Origin: Porticoccus sp002390525
Lineage (GTDB): Bacteria > Pseudomonadota > Gammaproteobacteria > Pseudomonadales > Porticoccaceae
Reading direction: 5' to 3'
DNA: 64,000 nt
NCBI GenBank assembly: GCA_943846655.1
Contig: OX044352.1
Span: 62,001 to 126,000, forward strand
Position numbers and translations under genes: made by a program. Shown piece after piece: positions 26,550 to 36,273 of this stretch. Under the pieces are notes generated by a model. It searched no databases, was not told the origin of the DNA, and saw nothing but the letters and a program-made list of their open reading frames with translations. Position 1 is the first letter of the stretch, and the number at the start of each line of letters is the position of its first letter.

Positions 26550-26578
26550 TAATTGCTTGTTGTTTGATAAAGCAATTA
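26550..26578. terminator. Shared hairpin between convergent DUF3108 and dcd genes
   Basis: A 9-bp stem TAATTGCTT/AAGCAATTA with an 11-nt loop that overlaps the dcd stop codon. It lacks a strong T-run on either strand, so it may be a weak terminator or mRNA-end stabiliser. Confidence 0.4.
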
Positions 26579-27148
26579 TGCTTTCGGCAAAGTAACTCCT
26601 GTCTGCCCTTGATATTTCCCGCCACGGTCGGCATAAGAGACCTCACAAACCTCGTCAGACTCAAAAAATAACATCTGAGCTACTCCTTCATTAGCATAAA
26701 TTTTCGCGGGTAAACTTGTTGTATTTGAAAATTCTAGTGTTACATGCCCCTCCCATTCTGGCTCTAAAGGGGTGACATTTACAATTATACCGCAACGCGC
26801 ATAAGTAGACTTACCTAAACATACTGTAAGTACATTTCGTGGAATTCTAAAATATTCAATAGTACGCGCTAATGCGAATGAATTTGGAGGGATGATGCAG
26901 TGGTCACCCTGAATATCAATAAATGCATCTTCATCAAAGTATTTTGGGTCAACTGTTTTAGAGTGAATGTTGGTGAATATTTTGAATTCATTGGCACACC
27001 GAACATCGTAACCGTAACTCGAAACGCCATAAGAGATGATTTTTTCAACAGAAGTATCTGATTGACGCACTTGTTTTCCAAAAAAAGGTTCGATCATATC
27101 TTTTTCTTGAGACATTCGCTTAATCCATTTGTCAGATTTGATACTCAT
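26576..27148 (-). CDS. dcd: dCTP deaminase
   Basis: A 190-residue Dcd, close to the 193 of E. coli, turning dCTP into dUTP for thymidylate synthesis. The conserved LGKSTYARCGIIVNVTPLEP box with the downstream WEGHVTLEFSN active-site region (catalytic Glu) and the C-terminal GGKYQGQTGVTLPK are intact. Upstream of it on the same strand is mrp; dcd next to mrp/metG is usual in gammaproteobacteria. Confidence 0.97.
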   Translation of the reverse strand: MSIKSDKWIKRMSQEKDMIEPFFGKQVRQSDTSVEKIISYGVSSYGYDVRCANEFKIFTNIHSKTVDPKYFDEDAFIDIQGDHCIIPPNSFALARTIEYFRIPRNVLTVCLGKSTYARCGIIVNVTPLEPEWEGHVTLEFSNTTSLPAKIYANEGVAQMLFFESDEVCEVSYADRGGKYQGQTGVTLPKA

Positions 27149-27233
27149 ATATTCTCAATTCCTATTTTTTTAAACATACTATATATGTCATAATACCCTG
27201 ATGGATTAGTTGATAAAAGCTATTAAATAAAAG

Positions 27234-28064
27234 TTACTCAATAATAATTTCTGGAGAACTTGGGGCTGCGATATCTGCTAATTTTTGTATTATCTTTCCT
27301 TTAGCCTGATAGTAAATTTTACTTATATCACTTTCGGGATTAGCATATACACAAGGTTTACCCTGATCAATATGCTCACGAATATCAATCGATAGTGGCA
27401 AAACTCCCAATACTTCTGATTTATATTCAGAAGCTACTATTTCAGCGCCATTTTTGCCAAAAATATACTCATGATGGCCGCATTGACTACAAACATGTAT
27501 AGCCATATTCTCGATCACTCCAAGAACAGGTATGTTTACCTTCTTAAACATCTCAATAGCCCTACGAGCATCTAGTAGAGCAACATCTTGAGGTGTGGTT
27601 ACAATAACTGCACCAGATAACTTGACCTTTTGAGCCAATGTAAGCTGAATATCTCCGGTACCAGGTGGCATATCGACAATAAGGTAATCTAAACTACCCC
27701 AAATTGTTTGAGTAAGCATCTGCATTAATGCGCCAGTTGCCATAGGGCCTCTCCATACAACTGGCGTTTCTTTAGTCATAAGGTAACCTATGGACATTGT
27801 GTATAAGCCAAGTCTTTCGATTGGTAAAAAAAATTTTTCATCGACTATCTTTGGTTTTTTCTCTACTGTAGCTCCAAGCATAATTGGTATGCTTGGACCA
27901 TAGATATCAGCGTCAACAATACCCACTTTATTTCCATCCGACGCTAAAGCAAGGGCTAAATTAACTGCTGTAGTTGATTTGCCAACGCCACCTTTACCGG
28001 ATGCGACAGCAATAATATGCTCAACTTTTGAAAGACCCGCTTGATCAATCCCGGTAATCATCAT
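27234..28064 (-). CDS. mrp: Mrp/ApbC-type Fe-S cluster carrier ATPase, short form
   Basis: A 276-residue P-loop NTPase with the deviant Walker A GKGGVGKSTTAVN (about 23-35), switch DADIYGPSIPIMLG and the CSQC pair for a bridging Fe-S cluster. It loads Fe-S clusters onto client proteins. The N-terminal MIP18 (DUF59) domain present in the longer E. coli form is absent. AGGAG lies two to five bases before two adjacent ATGs, so the start could be 28064 or 28061. Divergent from metG, as in E. coli. Confidence 0.93.
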   Translation of the reverse strand: MMITGIDQAGLSKVEHIIAVASGKGGVGKSTTAVNLALALASDGNKVGIVDADIYGPSIPIMLGATVEKKPKIVDEKFFLPIERLGLYTMSIGYLMTKETPVVWRGPMATGALMQMLTQTIWGSLDYLIVDMPPGTGDIQLTLAQKVKLSGAVIVTTPQDVALLDARRAIEMFKKVNIPVLGVIENMAIHVCSQCGHHEYIFGKNGAEIVASEYKSEVLGVLPLSIDIREHIDQGKPCVYANPESDISKIYYQAKGKIIQKLADIAAPSSPEIIIE

Positions 28065-28219
28065 TACTCCTCGTAAAACTGGTGAAAATTAAAGGGAAAA
28101 CCTTTATAGTTTAATATTTCGATAATATAGCTTACTGCAATTGATGAGTATGCATAATATACACTAATCAATGAATTTTTTGCCCATATAAAATTAAAAA
28201 GTAATAGCGGCCCATTATA

Positions 28220-30286
28220 ATGACAAAAAAAGCTAAAAACCGTCGAAAAATCCTTATTACTAGCGCACTACCATATGCCAATGGGTCAATACATCTTGGA
28301 CATCTAGTAGAGTATATTCAAACAGATATTTGGAAGAGGTTTCAAAATATCCGTGGTCATGAATGCTACTATGTTTGTGCTGATGACGCTCATGGTACCG
28401 CGATAATGCTAAAGGCTGAAGAGCTTGGTATCAGTGCTGAAGAGCTCATAAATCAAGTTCATGCTGAGCATAAGAAAGATTTTGAGGGATTTTTGATAGA
28501 TTTTGATAATTATCACACTACACATTCCAAAGAAAATAAAGAACTTTCAGAATATATATACAAACAACTCAATAATAATGGTCATATAGCTGTTCGTGAA
28601 ATCACTCAAGCATACGATCCAGAAAAAAACCTTTTCCTGTCTGATCGTTACATAAAAGGGATCTGTCCAAAATGTAAGGCAAGCAATCAATATGGAGATA
28701 ACTGTGAGGTATGCGGTGCAACCTATGCTTCACTAGATTTAATAAATCCAATTTCAATAATTACCGGTGTACCCCCTATAGCAAAAAAATCGACGCATTA
28801 TTTTTTTAAGTTACCTATATTTTCAGAATTTTTAAAAGAGTGGACTAAAGCTGGTCACCTACAAATTGAAATATCAAATAAACTTAACGAGTGGCTCGAC
28901 TCAGGCTTAAATGAATGGGATATAAGTCGGGATGCCCCTTACTTTGGCTTCCAGATACCAGGAACAACAGGAAAATATTTTTATGTTTGGCTAGATGCAC
29001 CAATTGGATATATGGCTAGCTTTAAAAACTTGTGTTATCAATCGCATCTAAAATTTGAAGAATTTTGGGAGAAAAATTCCAAAACAGAACTTTATCATTT
29101 CATTGGTAAAGATATCATTAATTTTCATGCTTTATTCTGGCCAGCCATGCTAGATAGCTCTGGATTTAGAACTCCAACTAAAATTTTTGTTCATGGATTC
29201 TTAACTGTGGATGGAAAAAAAATGTCTAAATCGAGAGGCACTTTTATTACAGCAAAAAGCTACCTTAAAAATCTGAACCCAGAATATTTAAGATATTACT
29301 ATGCATCAAAAATTTCATCAGGAATAGATGATTTAGATTTGAATTTAGAAGATTTTACACAGAGAGTAAATAGCGATTTAATTGGAAAAATAGTTAATAT
29401 AGCAAGCCGATGTTCTAATTTTATTACTAAGGGAAATGATGGGCTACTTTCAACAAATATAGAAGATCGTGCTCTATGGTCTAAGGTAGTTGCTGAGTCT
29501 GAGCCAATTGCAAGCTATTATGAAAAACGCGAGTATGGTAAGGCTATAAGATTAATAATGGCTCAAGCAGATATTATAAATGAGTATATAGCTAAAAAAG
29601 AACCATGGCTTCTTGCCAAAGATCCTAATAATGAACAATTAGTATTAGATATTTGCTCCCTAGCAATCAATATATTCAGAGTATTGATGGTGTATTTAAA
29701 GCCCATACTTCCGGAAATGGCAACGGCTACTGAAAGTTTCTTAAATGAAAAGATAGACTGGAGCAGCCTATCAAGCCCACTGTTGGGTCATAAAATTAAT
29801 AAATTTAAGCCTTTGATGCAGAGAGTCGATCAAAGTCAGATAAAATCAATGATTGAGAATAATAACCAAGCTATTACAACCCATGATAATAAGAAGAAAA
29901 AGGTGTCAAAAAATATGGATTCAAAAACTACGGAAGAGGTTTCCACTTTGGAACCTATTATCGATGAAATACAGTTTGATGATTTTATGAATATTGATCT
30001 TAGAGTAGGATTAATTACTAAAGCAGAGTATGTTGACGGGGCTGATAAGCTACTTAGTCTAGTCATTGATATTGGTATTGAAACAAGGCAAATTTTATCA
30101 GGGATACGGTCTTTTCATGAGCCACAAAATCTCGTGGGAAAAATGACAGTTATTGTTGCAAATCTTGCTCCAAGGAAAATGCGCTTTGGTGTATCTGAAG
30201 GGATGGTCATAGCTGCTGGTGATGACGATGGAATCTATCTAATTTCTCCTGATAGTGGCGCAAAACCAGGACAAAGAATCACTTAA
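28220..30286 (+). CDS. metG: Methionyl-tRNA synthetase
   Basis: A 688-residue class I synthetase. HLGH in GSIHLGHLVEY, zinc-knuckle cysteines in CPKCKASNQYGDNCEVC, the KMSKS loop (DGKKMSKSRGTF), an anticodon-binding helical domain, a lysine-rich linker (about 555-570) and a C-terminal OB-fold tRNA-binding domain (DFMNIDLRVGLI...GMVIAA) that makes it a dimer in related enzymes. All elements of the long form are present. Confidence 0.98.
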   Translation: MTKKAKNRRKILITSALPYANGSIHLGHLVEYIQTDIWKRFQNIRGHECYYVCADDAHGTAIMLKAEELGISAEELINQVHAEHKKDFEGFLIDFDNYHTTHSKENKELSEYIYKQLNNNGHIAVREITQAYDPEKNLFLSDRYIKGICPKCKASNQYGDNCEVCGATYASLDLINPISIITGVPPIAKKSTHYFFKLPIFSEFLKEWTKAGHLQIEISNKLNEWLDSGLNEWDISRDAPYFGFQIPGTTGKYFYVWLDAPIGYMASFKNLCYQSHLKFEEFWEKNSKTELYHFIGKDIINFHALFWPAMLDSSGFRTPTKIFVHGFLTVDGKKMSKSRGTFITAKSYLKNLNPEYLRYYYASKISSGIDDLDLNLEDFTQRVNSDLIGKIVNIASRCSNFITKGNDGLLSTNIEDRALWSKVVAESEPIASYYEKREYGKAIRLIMAQADIINEYIAKKEPWLLAKDPNNEQLVLDICSLAINIFRVLMVYLKPILPEMATATESFLNEKIDWSSLSSPLLGHKINKFKPLMQRVDQSQIKSMIENNNQAITTHDNKKKKVSKNMDSKTTEEVSTLEPIIDEIQFDDFMNIDLRVGLITKAEYVDGADKLLSLVIDIGIETRQILSGIRSFHEPQNLVGKMTVIVANLAPRKMRFGVSEGMVIAAGDDDGIYLISPDSGAKPGQRIT

Positions 30287-30376
30287 GTTGTTGATTTATA
30301 TACAAAGCCAGTAGGCTTAAAAATTTCGACCAACAAGGCACTAAAACTTCAACTTGCAATCTGTTGAGATGAAAAC

Positions 30377-30952
30377 ATGCAGGAATTTGCTGTCATCCTA
30401 ATCAGCGCTATATTTGTAAACAATATTATTCTAGTTCAATGCATAGGACTCTGCCCTTTTGTGGGCTCATCAAATAAAATTGAAATAGCAATTAGTGTAG
30501 CTGGATCTACCACAATTGTTTTAACAATATCTGCGATATTGAGCTTCCTAATTGATAGATGGATACTGACACCATTAAATATTGAATATTTTAAGGCTAT
30601 TTTTTTTATTTTTGTAATTGTAGTAATAGTTCAACTAATAAAGATGTATGTGGAAAAAAATAAACCCCTATTGCATCGAAGTATAGGGACTTTTTTACCA
30701 TTGATCACTACTAATTCCGCTGTACTTGGTGTGGCCCTTCAAAATATTACGGAAGAGCACACCTTATTGGAAACATTTCTTTATAGTTTTGGTATATCTA
30801 TAGGTTTTTCTCTAGTGCTAATATCATTTTCAGCCATGCGTGAAAGAATAACTTGTGCTGATGTGCCGAAGCCATTTATAGGCTCCTCTATTACACTAAT
30901 TACAGCTGGATTAACGTCATTAGCATTCATGGGTTTTATTGGATTAATTTAG
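30377..30952 (+). CDS. rnfA: Rnf complex subunit RnfA (RsxA)
   Basis: A 191-residue inner-membrane subunit with six membrane segments; NNIILVQCIGLCPFVG at the N-terminus contains the conserved cysteine that, with its RnfE partner, holds a membrane-embedded Fe-S site. First gene of the rnf operon, 3 bp before rnfB. Rnf couples ferredoxin/NAD electron transfer to ion movement, or in its Rsx role reduces SoxR. Confidence 0.96.
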   Translation: MQEFAVILISAIFVNNIILVQCIGLCPFVGSSNKIEIAISVAGSTTIVLTISAILSFLIDRWILTPLNIEYFKAIFFIFVIVVIVQLIKMYVEKNKPLLHRSIGTFLPLITTNSAVLGVALQNITEEHTLLETFLYSFGISIGFSLVLISFSAMRERITCADVPKPFIGSSITLITAGLTSLAFMGFIGLI

Positions 30953-30954
30953 AT

Positions 30955-31527
30955 ATGGAAATATACGACATCATAATCCAAAAATCCTTTTATTCTGCCT
31001 TAATGGTGTTCGTCAGTTTTTGTATTTTTTCTGGTATGTTGCTTAGCTATGCATCCATCAAATTTAAGGTAGAGATTATTTCGGCTGTCGAGAAAATTGA
31101 CGGTCTTTTGCCACAAACACAGTGCGGTCAATGTGGCTACCCGGGCTGTAGACCCTATGCCGAGGCAATCGCTGTTGGAGATGCAATAAATAAGTGCCCG
31201 CCTGGTGGCCAAATTACAATTAACGCCCTCGCAAGTTTTTTAGATATGAGTCCGCCTAGCCTGGATAATCAATATGGTTTTTCGACAGACATAAAAACTG
31301 TTGCCCTTATTCGCGAAGATGAGTGTATCGGTTGCACTAAGTGCATACAAGCATGTCCAGTAGATGCAATTCTCGGTGCAGCAAAACAAATGCATACAGT
31401 AATCAAGAAAGAATGTACTGGTTGTGATCTTTGTATTGATCCATGCCCTGTCGACTGTATAGATATGGTATCAGTAGAAAAGAATTTATCCGGCTATAAG
31501 TGGGATCAGCCACAATCAGATAATTAA
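30955..31527 (+). CDS. rnfB: Rnf complex subunit RnfB (RsxB)
   Basis: A 190-residue iron-sulfur subunit: an N-terminal membrane anchor (about 12-33), a four-Cys box CGQCGYPGC (58-66) and two ferredoxin repeats, CIGCTKCIQACPVDAI and CTGCDLCIDPCPVDCI. It receives electrons from ferredoxin. Its normal partner gene rnfC should follow; only the tail of that gene is seen. Confidence 0.96.
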   Translation: MEIYDIIIQKSFYSALMVFVSFCIFSGMLLSYASIKFKVEIISAVEKIDGLLPQTQCGQCGYPGCRPYAEAIAVGDAINKCPPGGQITINALASFLDMSPPSLDNQYGFSTDIKTVALIREDECIGCTKCIQACPVDAILGAAKQMHTVIKKECTGCDLCIDPCPVDCIDMVSVEKNLSGYKWDQPQSDN

Positions 31528-31639
31528 CTCCGATAGAGCAAGGGATCGATTTGTATATCAGATAGAAAGAAAAGATAAAGAACTAGCCTCCAAAAGTGTT
31601 ATTCGTAATAGGCGTCTAGCTTCCTCAAAAAACGACAAA

Positions 31640-31918
31640 ATGACCAGTACAACTAATAATCTATTAAAAGAGGCTATGAAACAGATTGAAGCTAAAAAAT
31701 CTACTCCAGAGGCCGATCATGCCAGATTTTTAAGGCGTGTTGCTAGAGCAAAAGATCAACTTCATACTGCTGAAAAAAAACTTAAAGAATTGAAGGTTTT
31801 AACTAATGACGATAAATATAAACGAGCTGTTGCATCTGTTGAGAGTGCCCGAATTCGTCTTGCAGCAGCCCAGTCTAGTGACTTATCTAAACTTAAGCTA
31901 AATGAGCACATAATATGA
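31640..31918 (+). CDS. C-terminal remnant of RnfC (truncated gene)
   Basis: A 92-residue lysine/alanine-rich coiled-coil frame in the place of rnfC. The same frame is open upstream to 31478 and reads ...RARDRFVYQIERKDKELASK, which resembles the charged tail at the C-terminus of gammaproteobacterial RnfC proteins, followed by KEAMKQIEAKK. No ATG, GTG or TTG exists in that upstream part. The roughly 400-residue RnfC core, with its NADH/FMN-binding part and two ferredoxin clusters, is missing. The end overlaps the rnfD start as ATGA, as an intact rnfC would. Alternatively it is a stand-alone small protein; I think this less likely. Confidence 0.65.
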   Translation: MTSTTNNLLKEAMKQIEAKKSTPEADHARFLRRVARAKDQLHTAEKKLKELKVLTNDDKYKRAVASVESARIRLAAAQSSDLSKLKLNEHII

Positions 31919-32958
31919 CTTTAACCACCTCATTGGAATCAGAGACCGAATATAACAAGATTCCAATTACAAATTTAATATTCATTGCGATAATTCCTGG
32001 GATATTTACGCTTATATTATTTTTTGGTTGGGGCTCTCTTTTAAACATCGCTATATCGTCTTTAACAGCCCTAATCCTTGAAGCTCTTATACTTAAACTT
32101 CGTAAGCGCATGGTTATTTCTCATCTTAAAGATCATAGCGTGCTACTTACAGCCGTTCTGCTAGCAATATCTCTTCCCCCATTGACTCCTTGGTGGATAC
32201 CTGTGATTGGAATTTTTTTTAGTGTTGTTATAGCAAAAAACCTTTATGGGGTTCATGGTTATCATCCGTTTAATCCGGCGATGGTTGGTTATGCAGTCTT
32301 GCTTATATCTTTTCCGACTCAAATGACTGCATGGCCAGCACCAATCAGCATGGATTTTACAGGTATTGAAGCACCTGATTTGTGGCAATCCATAAAAATT
32401 GTTTTCCCTTTTTTTAATTTAGATGCTGCAAATACACTCAACCAAGTGGATGCCTACACGGCTGCAACACCACTTGATGTTTTTAGGCAAAATTCGAGTC
32501 TCATGATTGACCGACTCTATAGCGATCAGCTGTATTTTACGAAAGGGATATTGGCAGGTTATGGCTGGGAGTGGATAAATATATGCTTTTTTCTAGGTGG
32601 TTGCTTATTGCTATATAAAAAAATACTCACATGGCATATTCCATTCGGAATACTTGGGTCCCTAATAATACTGTCATCTGTTTTCTATGATAGTGGAAGC
32701 TCATTAAGTCTTGGTTCACCAATATTCCATCTATTTAGCGGCGCCACAATGCTTGGGGCTTTCTTCATAGCATCAGATCCAATTACATCTCCAAATAGTT
32801 ACAGGGGTAAGCTCTTGTATGGCACACTAATAGGTATTTTAATTTTTATAATTCGAAGCTGGGGAGGTTACCCTGATGCGATAGCTTTTGCAGTTTTAAT
32901 AATGAATTTCTTTTCACCATTAATAGATAAATTAACAAGAATCAAAGAACATGAATAA
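31915..32958 (+). CDS. rnfD: Rnf complex subunit RnfD (RsxD)
   Basis: A 347-residue membrane flavoprotein with about nine membrane segments. DAYTAATPLD is the site whose Thr carries FMN through a phosphoester bond in related RnfD/NqrB proteins. NLYGVHGYHPFNPAMVGYA and ASDPITSPNSYRGKLLYG are further family boxes. ATGA overlap with the preceding frame. Confidence 0.95.
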   Translation: MTLTTSLESETEYNKIPITNLIFIAIIPGIFTLILFFGWGSLLNIAISSLTALILEALILKLRKRMVISHLKDHSVLLTAVLLAISLPPLTPWWIPVIGIFFSVVIAKNLYGVHGYHPFNPAMVGYAVLLISFPTQMTAWPAPISMDFTGIEAPDLWQSIKIVFPFFNLDAANTLNQVDAYTAATPLDVFRQNSSLMIDRLYSDQLYFTKGILAGYGWEWINICFFLGGCLLLYKKILTWHIPFGILGSLIILSSVFYDSGSSLSLGSPIFHLFSGATMLGAFFIASDPITSPNSYRGKLLYGTLIGILIFIIRSWGGYPDAIAFAVLIMNFFSPLIDKLTRIKEHE

Positions 32959-32975
32959 TAAAAAAGATGTGATCA

Positions 32976-33644
32976 ATGTTTAGTGGTTCGGTGTGGAAGA
33001 ATATCGCTGTTTTAGGTATTGTAGCCTTAATATCAGGGATCACAGTGTTCACAGTACATGCAATAACTAAAGGCTATATTATTAAGTCCGAAAGCAGGTA
33101 TGCTAAGCGGTTTCTTTTTCAAGTTGCACCAAACGCAAATTATACTAATGATATATTGACAGATACAATTAATATTCCTAAAAAGTATTTTTCTATGTTA
33201 GGAATTGAAAGCGGAGAGATTCACCTAGTAAAGATAAATGGCAAGCTAATTAGTATTATAGTTCCTTCAATAGCGTATGACGGCTATAACGGAAAAATTA
33301 AGATTTTAGTCGGTATTAATCTTGATGGTAGCATTGTTTCTGTAAGAGTGGTTTCTCATAAAGAAACCCAGGAGCTTGGTGACAAAATGGAGGTGGTTAA
33401 GAGCGACTGGATTCTAAATTTCAACAAAAAATCTTTAAACAATCTAGAACCCAAGTCATGGAAAGTTAAAAAATATGGTGGATATTTTGATCAATTTACT
33501 GGAGCGACCATTACACCTAGCGCGATAATTAAACAGGTTCATGAAACACTGAAGTACTATGAAATGGATAAATCAAGGATTATAAAGGAGCTCGATGTAT
33601 TTAATGAAATTAAGGTAAGTAACAATTTTGAAGGCGGTAATTGA
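32976..33644 (+). CDS. rnfG: Rnf complex subunit RnfG (RsxG)
   Basis: A 222-residue periplasmic flavoprotein anchored by one N-terminal membrane segment (about 8-27). FTGATITPSAI contains the Thr for covalent FMN. GDKMEVVKSDWILNF is a family box. Ends in an ATGA overlap with rnfE. Confidence 0.94.
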   Translation: MFSGSVWKNIAVLGIVALISGITVFTVHAITKGYIIKSESRYAKRFLFQVAPNANYTNDILTDTINIPKKYFSMLGIESGEIHLVKINGKLISIIVPSIAYDGYNGKIKILVGINLDGSIVSVRVVSHKETQELGDKMEVVKSDWILNFNKKSLNNLEPKSWKVKKYGGYFDQFTGATITPSAIIKQVHETLKYYEMDKSRIIKELDVFNEIKVSNNFEGGN

Positions 33645-34357
33645 TGTATATTCGCTCCTATAAAAGTATTTTAAATAATGGGATATGGGAGGAAAATCAG
33701 GGGCTTATTCTTTTTTTAGGGTTATGTCCGTTAATTGCAGTCTCCAACAGTGTAGTAAAAGCTTTAGGACTTAGTATAGCTACGATGTTTGTTCTATTAT
33801 TCTCAAATATAACTATCTCGTTAATAAAAAAACGTGTTTCGGGCATACTAAAAATCCCAATATTTATAATTATAATCGCTACATTTACAACTATTATTGA
33901 ACTATTCATGAAAGTCTTCATGTATGAACTTTATATATTGTTAGGTATATTTATCCCCTTGATAATTGTTAATGGATTAATCTTAAATAGAGCTGAAATA
34001 TTTGCATGCAAAAATAGTGTAGTTAAATCTGCTTTTGATGGTTTGATTTTTGGTATGGGTTTTTCTGCCGTTCTTATTACTTTAAGTGCAGTAAGAGAAA
34101 TCCTAAGTGTCGGTAAAATTTTTATAAATATGGATCTATTGTTTGGGTCAGCCGCAGTCGATTGGAGTATAACTATTTTCAGTGAGGGATATAGTTTTTT
34201 ATTATTTATGCTTCCTCCTGGAGCATTTATTCTTTTAGGATTCCTCATAGCACTAAAAAATTTAATTGACGGTAAAGTTAATACTCTAAGTGGTAATGAA
34301 AGATCTTCTTTAAAAAAAGAAACAAAAAGGGTAAGGACTACAGGGCCTGTGGCCTAA
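33641..34357 (+). CDS. rnfE: Rnf complex subunit RnfE (RsxE)
   Basis: A 238-residue inner-membrane subunit, paralogous to RnfA in inverted topology. The N-terminal WEENQGLILFLGLCPLIAVS carries the conserved Cys; LPPGAFILLGFLIALKN is near the end. Last gene of the operon. An nth endonuclease gene, common after rnfE in relatives, is not here. Confidence 0.95.
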   Translation: MMYIRSYKSILNNGIWEENQGLILFLGLCPLIAVSNSVVKALGLSIATMFVLLFSNITISLIKKRVSGILKIPIFIIIIATFTTIIELFMKVFMYELYILLGIFIPLIIVNGLILNRAEIFACKNSVVKSAFDGLIFGMGFSAVLITLSAVREILSVGKIFINMDLLFGSAAVDWSITIFSEGYSFLLFMLPPGAFILLGFLIALKNLIDGKVNTLSGNERSSLKKETKRVRTTGPVA

Positions 34358-34512
34358 CCTAATATTGGCTATAGTTATTGCTAAAGATTAGCTGTCGCGA
34401 AACAAAGCATATAAGCGAAAATCCTTTCTCCAGCCAAACCATAGGCGTATACTTGCGTTTTTTAACAAACTCGGCTTTTTAGTCGTGAATCTAAGTAACT
34501 CGGACCTCACTT

Positions 34513-36246
34513 ATGCTACCCCCCGATTTCGAATCACTGGGAATTATTGAATCAGTACTCAAGGCTATCAAGCAATTAGGTTATGAGCAGCCATCTCCCA
34601 TACAAGCGCAAAGTATTCCTATATTGTTAGGTGGAGAAAATTTACTTGGTGTGGCTCAAACAGGTACAGGCAAAACTGGTGCTTTTGCAATGCCATTACT
34701 TAGTCGTCTTAATAAGGTACAAAAAGATCCCCAGATACTAGTTCTTACGCCAACTCGTGAACTTGCTATTCAAGTTGCAGAAGCATTTCAAACCTATGCA
34801 AGAAATATTAATAAATTTCAAGTCATACCAATATATGGTGGGCAGGATATAAGTATACAGTTACGCGGGCTTAGAAGAGGAGCGCAGGTTGTTGTAGGCA
34901 CCCCTGGTAGAATCCTTGACCACATCAAACGCCGAAGCTTGGTCTTAAATAAACTTAATGCCCTAGTTTTGGATGAGGCTGATGAAATGCTTCGAATGGG
35001 ATTTATTGATGATGTTGAAACTATTCTTGCAGAGACGCCACCCGAATGTCAAAGAGCTTTATTTTCAGCAACGATGCCACCAACTATACGTAGAGTTGTA
35101 AAAAAATATCTAGGAGATGCTAAAGAGGTAAGCATAGCCTCAAAAACAAAAACTGTTGAACGAATTATACAATTTTATCTAATTGTCAAAGGCCATCAAA
35201 AAATGGAGGCATTAACACGTATTTTAGAGGTAGAAAAATTTGATGGAATGCTAATATTTGTTCGAACAAAATCTGCTACGTCAGAAGTTGCAGAAAAACT
35301 TGAGGCTAGAGGTTTCTCGGCATCTGCTCTTAACGGCGATCTAAGTCAAACTATACGGGAACGTACAATAAATAGGTTGAAAAAAGGGCAAATTGATATT
35401 GTGGTTGCAACTGATGTTGCTGCCAGAGGGCTTGATGTTGAGCGCATCAGTCACGTGATAAACTATGACATTCCTTATGATAACGAAGCTTATGTCCATA
35501 GAATTGGCCGTACTGGCAGAGCCGGGAGAGATGGTAAAGCTATTTTATTCGTTGCGCCCAAGGAAAATCGTCTATTACATTCAATCGAGAAATCAACAAA
35601 ACAAAAAATTACTATGATGACTCTTCCAACCGGAGATCAAGTAAGCGGTCAACGCATTCAGCAATTTGAAGACCGTATACTACAAAGTATTGAGACTAAG
35701 GATCTTGAGCGCTTCAAAGAGCTTCTTCATAAATTATGTGAAAATAATAATTTATCAATATCTGACGTAGCAGCCGGGTTAGCAGCACAAGTGCAACAAG
35801 ATCGGCCTCTTTTTCCTAATATGCCTTCGATTGATACTAGATTTAACGAGAGAAAAATACACGAAAAATCTACAAATTCTAGCTCTGGAAAATCTAAAAG
35901 AAGATCTAGTGCATCCAAAAAAAATAGCTCAGGTGATTCACTTAATATGGTTACCTACAGGATGGAAGCTGGCAAAAATGATGGAGTCATGCCAAAAGAT
36001 ATTGTTGGCGCTATTGCAAGTGAATCAGGGATCGATGGTAAGAATATTGGCCGTATCATGCTATATGATGACTTCAGTACAGTTGACCTACCAGAGGGTA
36101 TGCCAAACGATATATTTCAACACTTGAAACATAAAGTAAGAGTCAAGCAGCGCCCAATGAAACTTAGTGTTCTAAATAAAAATGATCAATTCGAAGAAAA
36201 AAAGAAAAAAAACAAATCATTCAGTGAAAAAAAACATACTAAATAA
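34513..36246 (+). CDS. deaD: DEAD-box RNA helicase DeaD/CsdA
   Basis: A 577-residue helicase. Q motif (GYEQPSPIQAQSIP), Walker A AQTGTGKT, DEAD in LDEADEMLRMGF, SAT and the HRIGRTGRAGRDG motif VI are complete. A C-terminal DbpA-type RNA-binding domain (about 480-565, YRMEAGKNDGVMPKDIVGAI) and a lysine-rich tail follow, the layout of cold-shock DeaD. It remodels structured RNA in ribosome assembly and mRNA decay. Confidence 0.95.
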   Translation: MLPPDFESLGIIESVLKAIKQLGYEQPSPIQAQSIPILLGGENLLGVAQTGTGKTGAFAMPLLSRLNKVQKDPQILVLTPTRELAIQVAEAFQTYARNINKFQVIPIYGGQDISIQLRGLRRGAQVVVGTPGRILDHIKRRSLVLNKLNALVLDEADEMLRMGFIDDVETILAETPPECQRALFSATMPPTIRRVVKKYLGDAKEVSIASKTKTVERIIQFYLIVKGHQKMEALTRILEVEKFDGMLIFVRTKSATSEVAEKLEARGFSASALNGDLSQTIRERTINRLKKGQIDIVVATDVAARGLDVERISHVINYDIPYDNEAYVHRIGRTGRAGRDGKAILFVAPKENRLLHSIEKSTKQKITMMTLPTGDQVSGQRIQQFEDRILQSIETKDLERFKELLHKLCENNNLSISDVAAGLAAQVQQDRPLFPNMPSIDTRFNERKIHEKSTNSSSGKSKRRSSASKKNSSGDSLNMVTYRMEAGKNDGVMPKDIVGAIASESGIDGKNIGRIMLYDDFSTVDLPEGMPNDIFQHLKHKVRVKQRPMKLSVLNKNDQFEEKKKKNKSFSEKKHTK

Positions 36247-36273
36247 CTGGATTTATTAAAGTTATTTAGTATG
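36227..36273 (-). terminator. Terminator hairpin between convergent deaD and M16 peptidase
   Basis: A perfect 14-bp stem CATACTAAATAACT/AGTTATTTAGTATG (36235-36248 with 36260-36273), 11-nt loop. On the minus strand it is followed by eight T, so it ends the M16 peptidase transcript inside the last codons of deaD. The stem covers the stop codons of both genes. Confidence 0.75.

Noticed and set aside
31640..31918. A novel small rnf accessory gene
   Set aside because: The frame continues upstream with an RnfC-tail-like sequence and keeps the expected ATGA overlap, so a truncated rnfC is simpler.
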